A stretch of DNA of 64,000 bases from Methanobacterium veterum (GCF_000745485.1 NZ_KN050693.1:287995-351994), one strand, 5' to 3'. Counted from the stretch's first letter, positions 37,055 through 47,270 are shown. Notes: a model not told the origin generated them from the sequence alone. Translations and numbers: made by a program.

Positions 37055-37585
37055 ATGAACCAGATACAGAAACAAATATTGGATATATTAAACGAGTTTA
37101 ACGATCAAAATCCGGGATATTATCTTGCCCGCAATTATTTGCTGGATAAATTAAAAATAGATGATAAATTACTTGAGGAAAATGCATTTCAGTTACGTGA
37201 TGAAAAGTATGTAGACATATCTCCTGGTCTGGGAGTAGAATTTAGCTCAGTTAAAATAACTGGTAAAGGAATAAACTTAATAGAAAATTCAAGCATGTCT
37301 AATTTTACAGCTGCAGAAAATAGTGATGAAATTACAACTTCAAGTGATCTCAGGATAAAAAATACTTTTAATCAAATATATAACACGATAGAATCTTTAA
37401 ATTTAAATAATAAAGATGAAGTCATAGGAAAAGTTAGTATAATAAGGGAAGAATTAAAGAAAGATGAAATTAACACTTCTAAAATTAGAAGCTCTACAGC
37501 ATGGCTTAAAAGAAATGCCCCTTGGACAGTTCTCCCACTTGCACAAATTATTGTAACTGTTTACGGCTTAGACATGTCTAAATGA
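37055..37585 (+). CDS. Winged-helix-like hypothetical protein
   Basis: 176 residues. Residues 1-70 (QIQKQILDILNEFNDQNPGY, then FQLRDEKYVDISPG and VKITGKGINLIE) look like a winged-helix domain. A polar linker and a helical part follow, and the conserved-looking end is WLKRNAPWTVLPLAQIIVTV. It could be a DNA-binding or small regulatory protein, possibly tied to the 36783 gene ahead on the same strand. Family not recognised with certainty. Confidence 0.6.
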   Translation: MNQIQKQILDILNEFNDQNPGYYLARNYLLDKLKIDDKLLEENAFQLRDEKYVDISPGLGVEFSSVKITGKGINLIENSSMSNFTAAENSDEITTSSDLRIKNTFNQIYNTIESLNLNNKDEVIGKVSIIREELKKDEINTSKIRSSTAWLKRNAPWTVLPLAQIIVTVYGLDMSK

Positions 37586-37679
37586 ATATTCCGCACTTGC
37601 TCTTTTAAGTAAAGATTTTATTTTTTAATTTTCAGAATAAATAAAACAGTTCGAAAAAAATAGTAAAAAAGAAAGAGAA

Positions 37680-38828
37680 TTATCCTATAAGATAAGCCTC
37701 TTCTACTGCTGCTACTCCGTTTCCGAGACAAACGTCCATTCCAAGACCTTTTAAAGTCATTTCGAGAGCAGCCATTGTAACAACAAGATCTCTGTAGTTA
37801 ACATTACCCATATGGCCTATTCTGAAAACATTGCCTTTTAAGTGGTCTTGACCACCGGCAAGCACAATTCCATATTTATCTCTCATTGTGCCCCTCATGT
37901 CTTTATCAGTTATGCCTTCAGGCATTTTTACAGCAGTTACGGTTGTAGATGAAACCTCTTCGTCAGCAAATAGTTCAAGACCAAGAGCTTTAACAGCGTT
38001 TCTTGTGGCTGATGCAGCTAATTTGTGTCTTTCTATTCTAGCTTCAAGACCTTCTTCCATTACCATGTTTAATGCTTCGCGCATTGCGTACATTAAGGAT
38101 ACGGAAGGTGTGTATGGAGTTTCTGATGGTGTATGTTCTGCGTATTTTTTGTATTTCCTTACGTCTAAGTAATATGAGTTGGAGTCTACTTTATTGATTA
38201 CATCCCATGCATCATCACTTACTGTGATTGCTGCCATTCCTGGTGGTGCGGCAAGACATTTCTGTGAACCTGTTACACAAATATCAATGTTATAATCGTC
38301 TACAGCTACGTCGTCCCCTCCAAGGGATGAAACAGTATCTACAACATATAAAGCGTTATAATCTTTAACAATTTTACCTACTTCTTCGATTGGGCTTGCG
38401 ACCCCTGTTGAAGTTTCGTTGTGAACTAATGTCACAGCTTTAATTTCATCATCTTCTTCTAAAATATTTTTGACATCTTCGGGATTTACTGCTTTACCCC
38501 ATCCCACATCAAGCTTAACGAAATTACCGCCGTTAGCTTCAGCTATCTGTGCAAATCTTTCTCCGAATTTTCCGCCAACAATATTTAAAATTTTATCTCC
38601 TTTATTAAGGACATTTCCAACTGCAGCTTCCATTGCAGCTGTTCCAGAACCGGTTATAGTGTAAGATGGATTTTCAGTCTGGAATACTTCTGACATCATT
38701 TCATTGACTTCAGTTAAAATATCAGCGAATTGAGCACTTCTGTGGTTCATCACTGCATCTGACATGGCTTTTAGTACTCGCGGAGCTACTTTGGTAGGTC
38801 CGGGTATCATTAGCAATGTTTCCTCCAT
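37680..38828 (-). CDS. Class V PLP-dependent aminotransferase
   Basis: 382 residues from MEETLLMIPGPTKVAPRVLK. PLP motifs: GSGTAAMEAAVGNVL, VTLVHNETSTGVASP, VDTVSSLGGDDV and the Schiff-base lysine in TGSQKCLAAPPGMA. The family covers Ser-pyruvate/Ala-glyoxylate/Asp aminotransferases; the methanogen members probably act on Asp, Ser or phosphoserine. GGAGGTTTTTTAAA precedes the ATG; a longer reading to 38957 runs through a palindromic repeat and is rejected. Confidence 0.9.
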   Translation of the reverse strand: MEETLLMIPGPTKVAPRVLKAMSDAVMNHRSAQFADILTEVNEMMSEVFQTENPSYTITGSGTAAMEAAVGNVLNKGDKILNIVGGKFGERFAQIAEANGGNFVKLDVGWGKAVNPEDVKNILEEDDEIKAVTLVHNETSTGVASPIEEVGKIVKDYNALYVVDTVSSLGGDDVAVDDYNIDICVTGSQKCLAAPPGMAAITVSDDAWDVINKVDSNSYYLDVRKYKKYAEHTPSETPYTPSVSLMYAMREALNMVMEEGLEARIERHKLAASATRNAVKALGLELFADEEVSSTTVTAVKMPEGITDKDMRGTMRDKYGIVLAGGQDHLKGNVFRIGHMGNVNYRDLVVTMAALEMTLKGLGMDVCLGNGVAAVEEAYLIG

Positions 38829-38869
38829 TTTAAAAAACCTCCAAATATTACATATTTGGGGCCACCGAA

Positions 38870-38996
38870 CACAAGTGTTCGGGCTTTCGAAAATTTTTAT
38901 AAAAATTTTCAAAAGTTCAGGAAAAACGTCAAAAACCGTGGATTTTTGGCGTAGCAAAAATCGAAGATTTTTGCACGCTCCGTTTTTCCTTCAACC
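38870..38996. repeat. Palindromic miniature element
   Basis: Nested palindromes upstream of the aminotransferase: CGAACACAAGTGTTCG, GAAAATTTTTATAAAAATTTTC, and an outer pair GGAAAAACG ... CGTTTTTCC that encloses CAAAAATCGAAGATTTTTG. The modules match those of the 8994 and 40667 elements. Confidence 0.55.
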
Positions 38997-39215
38997 TCCA
39001 ATTTTAAAAACTATATTAAACTTGATTCTCTTTTTGAGATACACATAAGTTTATCAATTAAACAGTTAATATACCTTTACTTCAGTCCCTGATTCTTAAA
39101 TAGTCAAACTATTTTATCACCCTAAATTTTTATGATTTTACTTCAATTAATCATATTTTTTAAATTTGAATTTAATTCCAACAATTTATTTATTAAAAAT
39201 AATATATCCACTTTC

Positions 39216-39977
39216 ATGAATCTTGATGCTTGGTTTTCATGGTATGACAAAATACTAAAAGAATTCAGTTTCAGCCGTGAGGATGATGAGAAATCTGCAG
39301 AACTGTTAGACAGCCTTTTAAATGAAGATAACAGTTCAACCATAGCCGAAACTAACATAAAGGATATGGCCATTATTTTTGGGGCTGGACCTTCCCTTAA
39401 AGGAAATATCGAAGAACTGGACGAGCTGGATCAGCTGGAAGAACTAGATCTAAATAAATTCACGCTAATTGCAGCAGATGGGGCGACAACTGCACTTTTA
39501 GAGAAAGATATAGTTCCAGACATTATAGTTACGGATTTAGACGGTAATGTGGATGATATAATAGAGGCTAACGAGCGAGGAGCGATTCTAGCTGTTCATG
39601 CCCATGGAAATAATATTGATAAAATAAAAAAATATGTTCCAGAGTTAAAACGAATTTTGGGGACTACTCAAAGTGTACCTTTAGAAAATGTGTCCAATTT
39701 CGGCGGTTTTACAGATGGGGACCGTTGCATATTCCTGGCAATTGAACTTGGGGCAAGGTTTATACTTCTTGCAGGAATGGACTTTGGGGATATTGTAACC
39801 AAATATTCTAGGCCTGATTTACCTGAAGCAGAAGGTAAAGCTGATGAAATTAAGCAGATGAAGTTGAATTATGCTAAAAAACTTACGCAGTGGGCTGCAG
39901 AAAATGAAAATGTAAAAATAGTTAATATGTCTGGTGGAGAAAGCGTGCCTGGTGTTGATGATATCAAGTTTGAATAA
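39216..39977 (+). CDS. mptE: 6-hydroxymethyl-7,8-dihydropterin pyrophosphokinase (MptE)
   Basis: 253 residues from MNLDAWFSWYDKILKEFSFS. The DUF115/MptE core has IFGAGPSLKGNIEEL, LIAADGATTALLEKDIVPDI, TDLDGN, HAHGNN and NFGGFTDGDRCIFLAIELGA. It transfers pyrophosphate from ATP to hydroxymethyl-dihydropterin on the way to methanopterin, the C1 carrier of methanogens. The upstream ORF extension to 39132 lacks a site and is not conserved-looking; no clear ribosome binding site precedes this ATG either. Confidence 0.9.
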   Translation: MNLDAWFSWYDKILKEFSFSREDDEKSAELLDSLLNEDNSSTIAETNIKDMAIIFGAGPSLKGNIEELDELDQLEELDLNKFTLIAADGATTALLEKDIVPDIIVTDLDGNVDDIIEANERGAILAVHAHGNNIDKIKKYVPELKRILGTTQSVPLENVSNFGGFTDGDRCIFLAIELGARFILLAGMDFGDIVTKYSRPDLPEAEGKADEIKQMKLNYAKKLTQWAAENENVKIVNMSGGESVPGVDDIKFE

Positions 39978-40095
39978 TATTTTCCATGATAAAAATGGGC
40001 ACTGTTTGGGATTTACAATAAAATTAGAGTGTTAATATTTAAAAAAACTATTTATACTTAATTTAATTTTAAAAAGATAATGGAAATAAATTAAT

Positions 40096-40380
40096 TCACT
40101 TTAATTCGCTGCTTTTTTTATCTATAACAGTCCTCAGATCTTTTATTGCATTTTCTAAACTGTCTATTTCTTTTTCGTATTCTTCCCCTTCTTTTTTATT
40201 TGCAAGCTGCATTATAAGTTCTGCTGTTTTAAATTGTGTTTCTCCCAATTTATTCATAATTTTGCCCATTTCTCTGTATTTTCGTTCATGTTCTGTCCAG
40301 TCTGCTCCAGCACTTTCTTTCCAGTAATCTTTCCAGTAATTTTCCCAGCTACCTTTATGGTATTTTTCCCAATCTGGCAT
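40096..40380 (-). CDS. Small helical protein (hypothetical)
   Basis: 94 residues, Trp/Tyr-rich at the start (MPDWEKYHKGSWENYWKDYW) and then a long charged helix that may form a coiled coil (KEIDSLENAIKDLRTVIDKK). AGGAGAGTTTT precedes the ATG. Family not recognised; alone in its neighbourhood. Confidence 0.6.
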   Translation of the reverse strand: MPDWEKYHKGSWENYWKDYWKESAGADWTEHERKYREMGKIMNKLGETQFKTAELIMQLANKKEGEEYEKEIDSLENAIKDLRTVIDKKSSELK

Positions 40381-40640
40381 TATAAAACTCTCCTAATAAT
40401 TAAAGATTTTTAAGTGTTTCTGGAAATAGAACCATTTGAAATAGGAATTTAAGTAACATATTTCCAAAACAATAATATTACTATGATGAATATTATTAAT
40501 ATATTTTCATACCTTGAAATAAATAAGTTAAAAACGCCTAAAAAAAGATAGTTTAAATGATATAATAAAAAATGATTTTGTAAGTTTTTTAGTTGATATG
40601 TGCCAATTATAAATCATTTATTTTAAGAGGAGACGCCAAA

Positions 40641-41133
40641 ATGGAAGTTATTAAATCAGTTACACTCGAAAATCCCTCAAAATCCTCAAAAATCTAGATT
40701 TTTGGGGCAGAAAAAATCGAAGATTTTTTCATGCTTGATTTTTGGTACTCACAAAATTTTTAATTTCGTAACAGCGAAAAATGGAATTTTTCGCATGCAT
40801 CAAAAATTTTTTAATTTTCGAATGCTACGCTTTTGAGGGTTTTGTACTTGCTGGCTTCTGTGGATAGGTGGAGGATATCTTATATGGATTTGGCTTCGTG
40901 ATGGGGAAGCTTTTGAATCGCAGTTGTAGGTGGGGCAATTTTAGTATGGAATAGTTGCAACCCTTCAGCCAGCAAATTTTGGAAGAGTTTACGCTGCTTA
41001 TGTGGAGTTTTCATAGTTATGGCTACTTAGGGGATGGCAAGTTGATAAGGTAATTCCTGATCGTTTTGATATAATAGGCGGTATTATATGTCTTAGGGGA
41101 ATGCTGGTAATAATGTACTGGCCAAGAAATTAG
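40641..41133 (+). pseudogene. YnfA/UPF0060-family membrane protein, decayed
   Basis: AGAGGAGACGCCAAA and ATG start MEVIKSVTL, then a palindromic element (40667-about 40845) interrupts. The gene resumes as FVLAGFC and, across at least four frameshifts, can be read as GGYLIWIWLRDGEAF, IAVVGGAILVW, GIVATLQPANFGRVYAAY, GVFIVMA and WQVDKVIPDRFDIIGG, ending LVIMYWPRN and TAG. This is the ~110-residue four-helix UPF0060 (YnfA) protein, an SMR-like putative drug transporter. The number of lesions makes it non-functional. Confidence 0.85.
40667..40845. mobile_element. Palindromic miniature element inserted in the YnfA gene
   Basis: About 175 bp with terminal inverted repeats: AAAATCCCTCAAAA on the left and TTTTGAGGGTTTT on the right. 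Inside are palindromes CAAAAATCTAGATTTTTG, AAAAAATCGAAGATTTTTT and CGAAAAATGGAATTTTTCG with GCATGC spacers. Because the host gene is recognisable on both sides, this locus shows the element's boundaries directly. Confidence 0.65.
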
Positions 41134-41627
41134 ATCTGGATTGATCATGTTGGGCTTTAAACTGTTTTCAGCAGGTTAATACACTTAATTTTAGAATTAA
41201 ATTTAATTGATAATATTTATCTCTATTATCAAAGCTTATGGATGATTATACCTATTATAAATATTTAATATGTTTTTATTTAATATAAAAAATAAAATTC
41301 AGTTTTATTAAGCGTATATAATCATTCTTTTGGAATTAAATAAATAAAATAAACAGGAACATTATCATTATTTAATAATAAATAATATAATTCTTTCTAT
41401 TTGGATATAGTAGTAAATAATATTATTATCTTCTAAAAAATAATTATGTGGCATAAAGGAGGAGATAATTTGAAGAAATCGGCTTTAAGATTTCTAGATA
41501 TATCAGTTATTTTAGCTGAATTAGATTTAAGGCATATATAGTTTATGTGGTGGAAGTAGTTCTTATTTTAGAATTTCTGCGATAAATTCCAGTTAATGGA
41601 ATTTTGGAAAACATAAACGGTGGTTAT
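41134..41627. other. Intergenic gap with possible 23-codon ORF
   Basis: About 490 AT-rich bases. AAAGGAGGAGATAAT precedes a TTG at 41469 that opens only 23 codons (MKKSALRFLDISVILAELDL...), perhaps a small peptide or a gene remnant. Nothing else seen. Confidence 0.25.
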
Positions 41628-42041
41628 ATGCCTTATCTTGTTTGTGAAAAGTGCAAGGGCTATTATGTACTTCAGGCGGGAGAATCCCTCGATAATTTTG
41701 GCAGGTGTCCATGTGGAGGATCTTTAAGATATGTTAAAAAACTCCATAAACGATACAATCAAGAAAAATCAGCCAGTAAGTTAAACATTTGCCCGGAATG
41801 CGGAAAAGAAAATATCAATAGTTCAAAAATATGTGTATTTTGCGGTAAAATATTGAAATTACCCAATACTTCCAATATTTGTCATAAATGCGGAAAAGAA
41901 AATGTAAAAACTTCTCAAGTATGCGTATTTTGCAGTAATCCACTAAAATCTAATTATAATAAACGGATAAAATGGAATCTGGTTGGCTGTGGTTCTTTAA
42001 CTTTAATTATAGTTATCTTATTGTTCTGGATTTTACCTTAA
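41628..42041 (+). CDS. Triple zinc-ribbon membrane-anchored protein
   Basis: 137 residues from MPYLVCEKCKGYYVLQAGES, with GGTGG upstream. Three zinc ribbons: the first as in the 35485 protein, then CPECGKENINSSKICVFCGK and CHKCGKENVKTSQVCVFC. A single C-terminal membrane helix (LTLIIVILLFWILP) anchors it with the ribbons in the cytosol. Function unknown. The gap to cdc6 (42042-42333) is AT-rich without a gene. Confidence 0.75.
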   Translation: MPYLVCEKCKGYYVLQAGESLDNFGRCPCGGSLRYVKKLHKRYNQEKSASKLNICPECGKENINSSKICVFCGKILKLPNTSNICHKCGKENVKTSQVCVFCSNPLKSNYNKRIKWNLVGCGSLTLIIVILLFWILP

Positions 42042-42333
42042 TTAGAGTTGTTTAAGGGTTTTATTATTATATAGTACTTATCTTTTTATAGTTACATAAC
42101 TCTAGCCTTAAAAATTAGATATGTGGCTTTATTTTTTGTTTAATTTTAATAACTACACTAAATAGATTATGGATGATGTTTTTTTATTGAATCAATAAAT
42201 AATTAAATAGTGGGGCCTACAAGTAGTATGTATTATATAGATTTATAAGGAAATAGATAAAAATAAAGCTAGTATTGATATAAAAATAATACATTTAAAA
42301 ACCACTCAGATAATGAGTTTTTAGGTAAAGAAC

Positions 42334-43458
42334 ATGGACATTGATGACCTTCTCCTCTATGATGAAACTCTGTTTAAAAACATCGATGCATTTAATCCAG
42401 ACTACATTCCAGACAATTTCATGTATCGAAAATCACAAATGGAGGCCCTTGCAATCAGCATAAGGCCTGCACTACGTAGCGGAAGGCCAGTTAATGGAGT
42501 TATACTTGGCTCGTGTGCAACCGGGAAAACAACAGCCATTAAAAAGATCTTTGAAATGGTGGAAAGGACCTCAGATAAAGTGGTTTGCGTCTATATAAAC
42601 TGCCAGATACATACAACCCGGTTTGGCATATTTTCACAGATTTATCAAAAGATTTTTGGACACACTCCTCCAGAAACAGGGGTTCCCTTTTCAAGAATTT
42701 ATCAAAATATAATGCAGCACCTTTCAAACGAAGGTAAGGCCCTTATCGTTGCATTAGATGATATTAATTACTTATTTTACAGTAAGAATGCTAATAAGAT
42801 ATTTTATGATATTTTAAGAGCTCATGAATCATTTGAAGGTGTAAGAACTGGTGTATTTGCTATTCTGTCTGATATTGAATTCAGGTTCATGCTTGATAAA
42901 AATGTTAATTCCATATTCATCCCCCAGGAAATAATATTCAATCCCTACTCAAAAGAAGAAATAAAAGATATATTAAAAGAAAGGGCAAGAATTGGTTTTT
43001 ACAGTGAGGTGATTTCAGATGAATTACTGGATGAAATCACTGAATACACGGTATCAAATGGCGATTTAAGGGTAGGAATCGACCTTTTAAGGATAAGCGG
43101 AAATCTAGCTGAAGCAGATGCATCTAAAACAATAGAGCGAAAACATATTCAAGAGGCACTTAAAAATACGGGTTCTATAAATCTTATGTATACTCTCAAG
43201 TCTTTATCTGATGATGAAAGAACATTACTGGATCTTATACGGACTTCAGACGTAGATTTAACTGCAGGTGAACTTTACAGTCAGTTCAGTAAGAAAACTA
43301 AGTCAAGTTATGCTTCTTTTAACCGTATTTTAAATAAACTTGAATTTTTAAGGATTATAGATACCAGGTTCACTGGAAAAGGAGTAAAAGGTAACTCAAG
43401 GATTATAATACTCAGATTCGACACGGAAGAAATCCAAAAATGTATGTCTCGTCTTTAG
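42334..43458 (+). CDS. cdc6: Orc1/Cdc6-family replication initiator
   Basis: 374 residues. AAA+ motifs: Walker A LGSCATGKTTA (about residues 52-62), Walker B LIVALDDINYLFYS, and sensor-1-like GVFAILSDIEFRF. The C-terminal winged helix covers about 285-374 (LDLIRTSDVDLTAGELYSQF). Archaeal Orc1/Cdc6 binds origin ORB repeats and loads MCM. I saw no ORB-like repeats beside the gene, so an origin here is not supported. The Walker A residues before GKT (SCAT) are slightly unusual. A weak ribosome binding site precedes the ATG. Confidence 0.9.
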   Translation: MDIDDLLLYDETLFKNIDAFNPDYIPDNFMYRKSQMEALAISIRPALRSGRPVNGVILGSCATGKTTAIKKIFEMVERTSDKVVCVYINCQIHTTRFGIFSQIYQKIFGHTPPETGVPFSRIYQNIMQHLSNEGKALIVALDDINYLFYSKNANKIFYDILRAHESFEGVRTGVFAILSDIEFRFMLDKNVNSIFIPQEIIFNPYSKEEIKDILKERARIGFYSEVISDELLDEITEYTVSNGDLRVGIDLLRISGNLAEADASKTIERKHIQEALKNTGSINLMYTLKSLSDDERTLLDLIRTSDVDLTAGELYSQFSKKTKSSYASFNRILNKLEFLRIIDTRFTGKGVKGNSRIIILRFDTEEIQKCMSRL

Positions 43459-43483
43459 ACATCTCTTTGACTTATGCTGAATA

Positions 43484-43578
43484 ACCAAATATTTTTGATG
43501 ATGAAATCCTATGATTTCTAAAGCATGTAAATTTAATTTTCACTAAATAATTATAAAAAGTTACGTTGTTTGCTGTAA
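43484..43578. repeat. Short relative of the 8994 miniature element
   Basis: ACCAAATATTTTTGA at the left and AAAAAGTTACGT at the right match the two ends of the 8994-9436 element, with only one small palindrome (GAAATCCTATGATTTC) between. It is probably an internally deleted copy. It lies in the gap between cdc6 and the next small gene. Confidence 0.45.
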
Positions 43579-43641
43579 ATATAATTGAATTTAAGATAAA
43601 TGTATGGCTATTTGGTTATGTGGAGTTTCATATGGCTTGTT

Positions 43642-43818
43642 TTAGATACCTGCGGGCATATTTGAATTTGGGAATGAAGCAAATACTGCAACACTTAAAA
43701 CGAAAATAAGTACAATCATTGCTATTGTAATGCAGGATGCCATGTTTATTTCTTCTAAATTTATATAATTTCGTTTTTTTCTAAGATCAATTGTGGTATT
43801 TCTACTAGTTTTTAACAT
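43642..43818 (-). CDS. Small single-span membrane protein
   Basis: 58 residues from the ATG at 43818, with AAGGAAG 7 bases upstream. A basic N-terminus (LKTSRNTTIDLRKKRNY) is followed by one membrane helix (ITIAMIVLIFVLSVAVFASF). An internal Met before ASCITIAM could also start it. No family recognised. Confidence 0.5.
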   Translation of the reverse strand: MLKTSRNTTIDLRKKRNYINLEEINMASCITIAMIVLIFVLSVAVFASFPNSNMPAGI

Positions 43819-43997
43819 ATTAATCACTTCCTTGTTTAAATCCTCTATTTGCAGTTACTTAAAGGAAGAGATAGAGAGCGCATGAAAAGTAATCAGAATA
43901 GGGAGGAATAACTTTACAAAAATATATATCAATGTATTAACATAAATATTAGAGTATATTGTCCATTATTTGATTTTACTTTCACGGAGGGATTTTA

Positions 43998-46283
43998 ATG
44001 CCTGAACTTGGCGAAGTTGAGCTTAGAGTTGCAGAAGCATTACAGCAAGATGTTGGAAAGGGTATTATAAGGATGGATAATGAATTACTTGCGGAAATGG
44101 ACGTTGAACCTGGCGATATTGTTGAAATAATTGGTAAAAGAACAACAGGTGCAATAGTTGGACATGCCTATCCTGCAGATATTGGGCTTGAAATAGTGAG
44201 AATGGACGGCCTCACCAGATCAAATGCAGGCACATCTATAGGTGAAACTGTAACCATAAGGCATGCTAAAATAAGAATTGCCAGAAAAGTTACCCTGGCC
44301 CCTGCAACAAAAGGATTAAGAATAATGGCATCTGGGGATATTATAAAAAGGAATATAATGGGGAGAGCAGCCGCAAGGGGAGATATTTTATCTTTAATAT
44401 CTCCGCGGAGAACGAGAGAGACCTTCCGAGAATTCCCTGGGGGAGAGAAAGTTTTTAGAGAATTTTTTGAATCTACAACTCCATTTTCACTGGGTGAAAT
44501 TAAATTTTCAGTGGTATCAACTAACCCTGCTGGTATTGTAAGAATAAATGATGTTACAGAAATAGAGGTGCGGCCTGAAGCTGTAGAAATAGTTGAAAAA
44601 AAGGTTCCAGATGTTACATATGATGATGTGGGTGGGTTAAAGCAGGAGATAGAGAAAGTAAGGGAAATGATAGAACTTCCCCTGCGCCATCCTGAAATAT
44701 TTGATAGACTTGGTATTGATCCGCCCCGTGGAGTTCTTTTGCATGGAGCTCCTGGTACTGGAAAGACTCTCCTTGCTAAGGCAGTTGCAAATGAAAGCGG
44801 CTCAAACTTTGTTGCTATAAACGGTCCTGAGGTTATGAGCAAATATGTGGGAGAAGCCGAGAAAAAAATAAGGGACTTATTTAAAGAGGCTGAAGAAAAT
44901 GCACCCACTGTAATATTTATAGATGAGATTGATGCCATTGCACCAAAAAGGGAAGAAGTTACTGGGGAAGTAGAACGTAGAGTTGTTGCCCAGATACTTG
45001 CACTCATGGATGGATTAAAAGAAAGAGGAAAAGTAATAGTTATAGGTGCAACAAACAGGCCCGATGCACTTGATCAGGCACTTAGAAGGCCGGGACGATT
45101 TGACAGGGAAATAGAGCTTAGAGTTCCTGATAGGGATGGTAGAAGTGAAATACTGCAAATTCACACCAGGGGAATGCCCCTGGAAGATGATGTAGACATG
45201 GAAGAAATTGCTGATATAACACATGGTTTTGTTGGGGCAGATCTTGCAGCCTTGAGCCGAGAATCGGCAATGAACGCACTTAGAAGAATACTGCCTGAAT
45301 TAGACCTTGAAGAGCAGACCATTCCTCAAGAAGTCCTGGAAAAATTATTTGTAACAAATGATAATTTTATGGAAGCTTTAAAATCAATAAACCCCTCCGC
45401 GCTTCGTGAGGTCTTTATAGAAGTTCCAGATATCCGTTGGGAAGATATAGGTGGGCTGCAGGAGTTGAAAGAAACTCTTAGGGAAGCTGTAGAATGGCCG
45501 TTAACTAATTCTGAAGATTTTAAGCGGATTGGAATCCAGCCATCTAAAGGAATTCTTTTATTTGGTCCGCCTGGAACTGGAAAGACCATGCTTTCAAAGG
45601 CGGTTGCAACAGAGTCAAAGGCTAATTTTATATCAGTTAAAGGCTCAGAGATTTTAAGCAAATGGTTTGGAGAATCTGAAAGAAAAATAGCCGAAATATT
45701 TAAAAAGGCAAAACAAGCATCGCCATGCATAATATTTTTTGATGAAATAGATGCTATAGCTCCTATGAGGGGATCTGCAGCAGGTGAACCAAGGGTAGTT
45801 GAAAGAATGGTAAACACATTACTCTCTGAAATGGATGGTTTAGAAGAGTTAAGGGGTGTTGTTGTAATTGGTGCTACAAACAGGCCTGATTTAATTGATG
45901 CTGCATTGTTACGTCCTGGAAGATTTGATGAAGTTGTGCTTGTTTCACCGCCTGATGAAAAGGCACGTCTTGAAATATTAAAAGTCCATACTAAAAGCAT
46001 GGCTCTTGATGATAATGTGAATCTTGTAGATCTTTCTAAAAGGACGGAAGGATACTCTGGAGCAGATATAGAAGCATTGTGCAGAAAAGCAGGTGTAATT
46101 GCCCTACATGAAAATATTAAAATTGAAAAAGTTTCAAAAAGACACTTTGAAGCAGCTTTAAATAAAGTAAATCCTTCTACAACACCACAGACTAAAGAGT
46201 ATTATGAAGAAGTTGCAAGAAGACTCGGAAGAGGGTTAGAAGCTAAAAAAGTGAGGGAAGAGTTCCCAAGAGAAGTTGCATAG
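43998..46283 (+). CDS. cdc48: CDC48/VCP-family AAA ATPase
   Basis: 761 residues: N domain (about 1-190) with the double-psi barrel, D1 with [16 protein letters not shown] and [21 protein letters not shown]2 with [19 protein letters not shown] and [20 protein letters not shown]. Arg-finger regions follow each ([26 protein letters not shown]). It unfolds proteins, probably feeding the proteasome. GGAGGGAT precedes the ATG. Slightly longer than the ~730-residue archaeal norm because of the segment between D1 and D2 and the C-terminus. Confidence 0.95.
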   Translation: MPELGEVELRVAEALQQDVGKGIIRMDNELLAEMDVEPGDIVEIIGKRTTGAIVGHAYPADIGLEIVRMDGLTRSNAGTSIGETVTIRHAKIRIARKVTLAPATKGLRIMASGDIIKRNIMGRAAARGDILSLISPRRTRETFREFPGGEKVFREFFESTTPFSLGEIKFSVVSTNPAGIVRINDVTEIEVRPEAVEIVEKKVPDVTYDDVGGLKQEIEKVREMIELPLRHPEIFDRLGIDPPRGVLLHGAPGTGKTLLAKAVANESGSNFVAINGPEVMSKYVGEAEKKIRDLFKEAEENAPTVIFIDEIDAIAPKREEVTGEVERRVVAQILALMDGLKERGKVIVIGATNRPDALDQALRRPGRFDREIELRVPDRDGRSEILQIHTRGMPLEDDVDMEEIADITHGFVGADLAALSRESAMNALRRILPELDLEEQTIPQEVLEKLFVTNDNFMEALKSINPSALREVFIEVPDIRWEDIGGLQELKETLREAVEWPLTNSEDFKRIGIQPSKGILLFGPPGTGKTMLSKAVATESKANFISVKGSEILSKWFGESERKIAEIFKKAKQASPCIIFFDEIDAIAPMRGSAAGEPRVVERMVNTLLSEMDGLEELRGVVVIGATNRPDLIDAALLRPGRFDEVVLVSPPDEKARLEILKVHTKSMALDDNVNLVDLSKRTEGYSGADIEALCRKAGVIALHENIKIEKVSKRHFEAALNKVNPSTTPQTKEYYEEVARRLGRGLEAKKVREEFPREVA

Positions 46284-46346
46284 ATTATCCAAAGGTTAAT
46301 ATAACCTTATGTCTATATTTTCTCTAACACAGTTTGAGGTTTCACA

Positions 46347-46784
46347 GTGAACGATAGTCAAAGCAAAAAGTTTGAGTTTTTTGAAGTTACAGCAGATGTA
46401 GGTTATAAGGCATATGGAAATACGCTGGAAGAAGCCTTTGAAAATGCAGCCCTTGCAATGTTTGAAGTAATTACAGATACATCTAAAATAGAACATGAAA
46501 TAGAACGTAAAATCGAAGTTGAATCAGAGGATGAATGTGCTCTACTCTATGATTGGCTTTCTGAATTTCTTGTTATGCTGGACGTTGATTTTTTGATATT
46601 TTCTAAATTTAAAGTCAAAATAGAGAAAAAAGAGGAAGGATTCTCTTTAAAAGGGACAGCATGGGGTGAAGAATTTAATCCCGAAATTCATGAAAGCAGG
46701 GCTGAGGTTAAAGCAGTTACGTACCATATGATGGATGTTAAACAGGATGATGGGAATATGGTGCAGGTTATTTTGGATATATAA
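46347..46784 (+). CDS. Archease, RtcB ligase cofactor
   Basis: 145 residues with a GTG start. FEFFEVTADVGYKAYGNTLE opens the archease fold (metal-site Asp in TADVG), then CALLYDWLSEFLVMLDVD and the end EVKAVTYHMMDVKQDDGNMV. Archease speeds guanylation of the RNA ligase RtcB, which is also in this window (57554-59002). It follows cdc48 by 63 bases on the same strand. Confidence 0.92.
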   Translation: MNDSQSKKFEFFEVTADVGYKAYGNTLEEAFENAALAMFEVITDTSKIEHEIERKIEVESEDECALLYDWLSEFLVMLDVDFLIFSKFKVKIEKKEEGFSLKGTAWGEEFNPEIHESRAEVKAVTYHMMDVKQDDGNMVQVILDI

Positions 46785-46977
46785 AATTATTTTTTGGAAT
46801 TATTAATAATAATTAAATTGAATTTAACTAATTTTTAATACTTAATTTAAACCCTGATTAAAAATATCTTTTTTTATTTGCATTGTATGATTTAATTGGC
46901 GTTAATAATAATTTATTTTATTTTTATGTGTTAAATAATTTGAAATTAGCCCAAATACAGCCTTTAAAACCAAAACA

Positions 46978-47040
46978 TTTATATACTAACTTACTCCTAG
47001 TTATAGAATATCATTTGGTAACAAAATAACCTACGGTTAT
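46978..47040 (+). promoter_or_regulatory. Candidate distal mrt promoter with palindromic operator
   Basis: TATA-like TTTATATA (46978-46985) in the context CAAAACATTTATATA. About 40 bases on, the perfect palindrome ATAACC-TAC-GGTTAT (47026-47040) follows GGTAAC at 47017. Transcription from here would give a leader of about 570 nt before mrtB. Confidence 0.45.
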
Positions 47041-47205
47041 ATTTGTAATATTTTTATCCAAATAAAAAATAATTGAGAGAAATTTATTTTAATTAAAATG
47101 ATATATTAAATCCTCAATTCTATGAAAACATTTATTTCAGTTTTATGTAGTAAAATTATGTTTTCTTCTATCTTCATATGTACATTGCTTTTTTTAAACA
47201 AAACA

Positions 47206-47270
47206 TTTAAATATCAATAATGACCATTGGCTATATTGTAACCACCAGTAACATGGTTACCGATGGTTAC
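47206..47270 (+). promoter_or_regulatory. Candidate proximal mrt promoter with repeated GGTTAC boxes
   Basis: TTTAAATA (47206-47213) lies in almost the same context as the distal promoter (CAAAACATTTAAATA). Immediately downstream are GTAACCA (47238-47244) and two TGGTTAC copies (47254-47260, 47264-47270), forming an inverted repeat plus a 10-base direct repeat. TGACCATTGG (47221) is also present. This layout suits a repressor such as the TetR proteins encoded after the operon. Confidence 0.5.

Noticed and set aside
41469..41540. 23-codon ORF behind AAAGGAGG
   Set aside because: Good ribosome binding site but a single copy with no family resemblance; too little evidence to call a gene.
42042..42333. 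Replication origin next to cdc6
   Set aside because: No ORB-like repeated motif or strong AT-skewed unwinding element could be pointed to.
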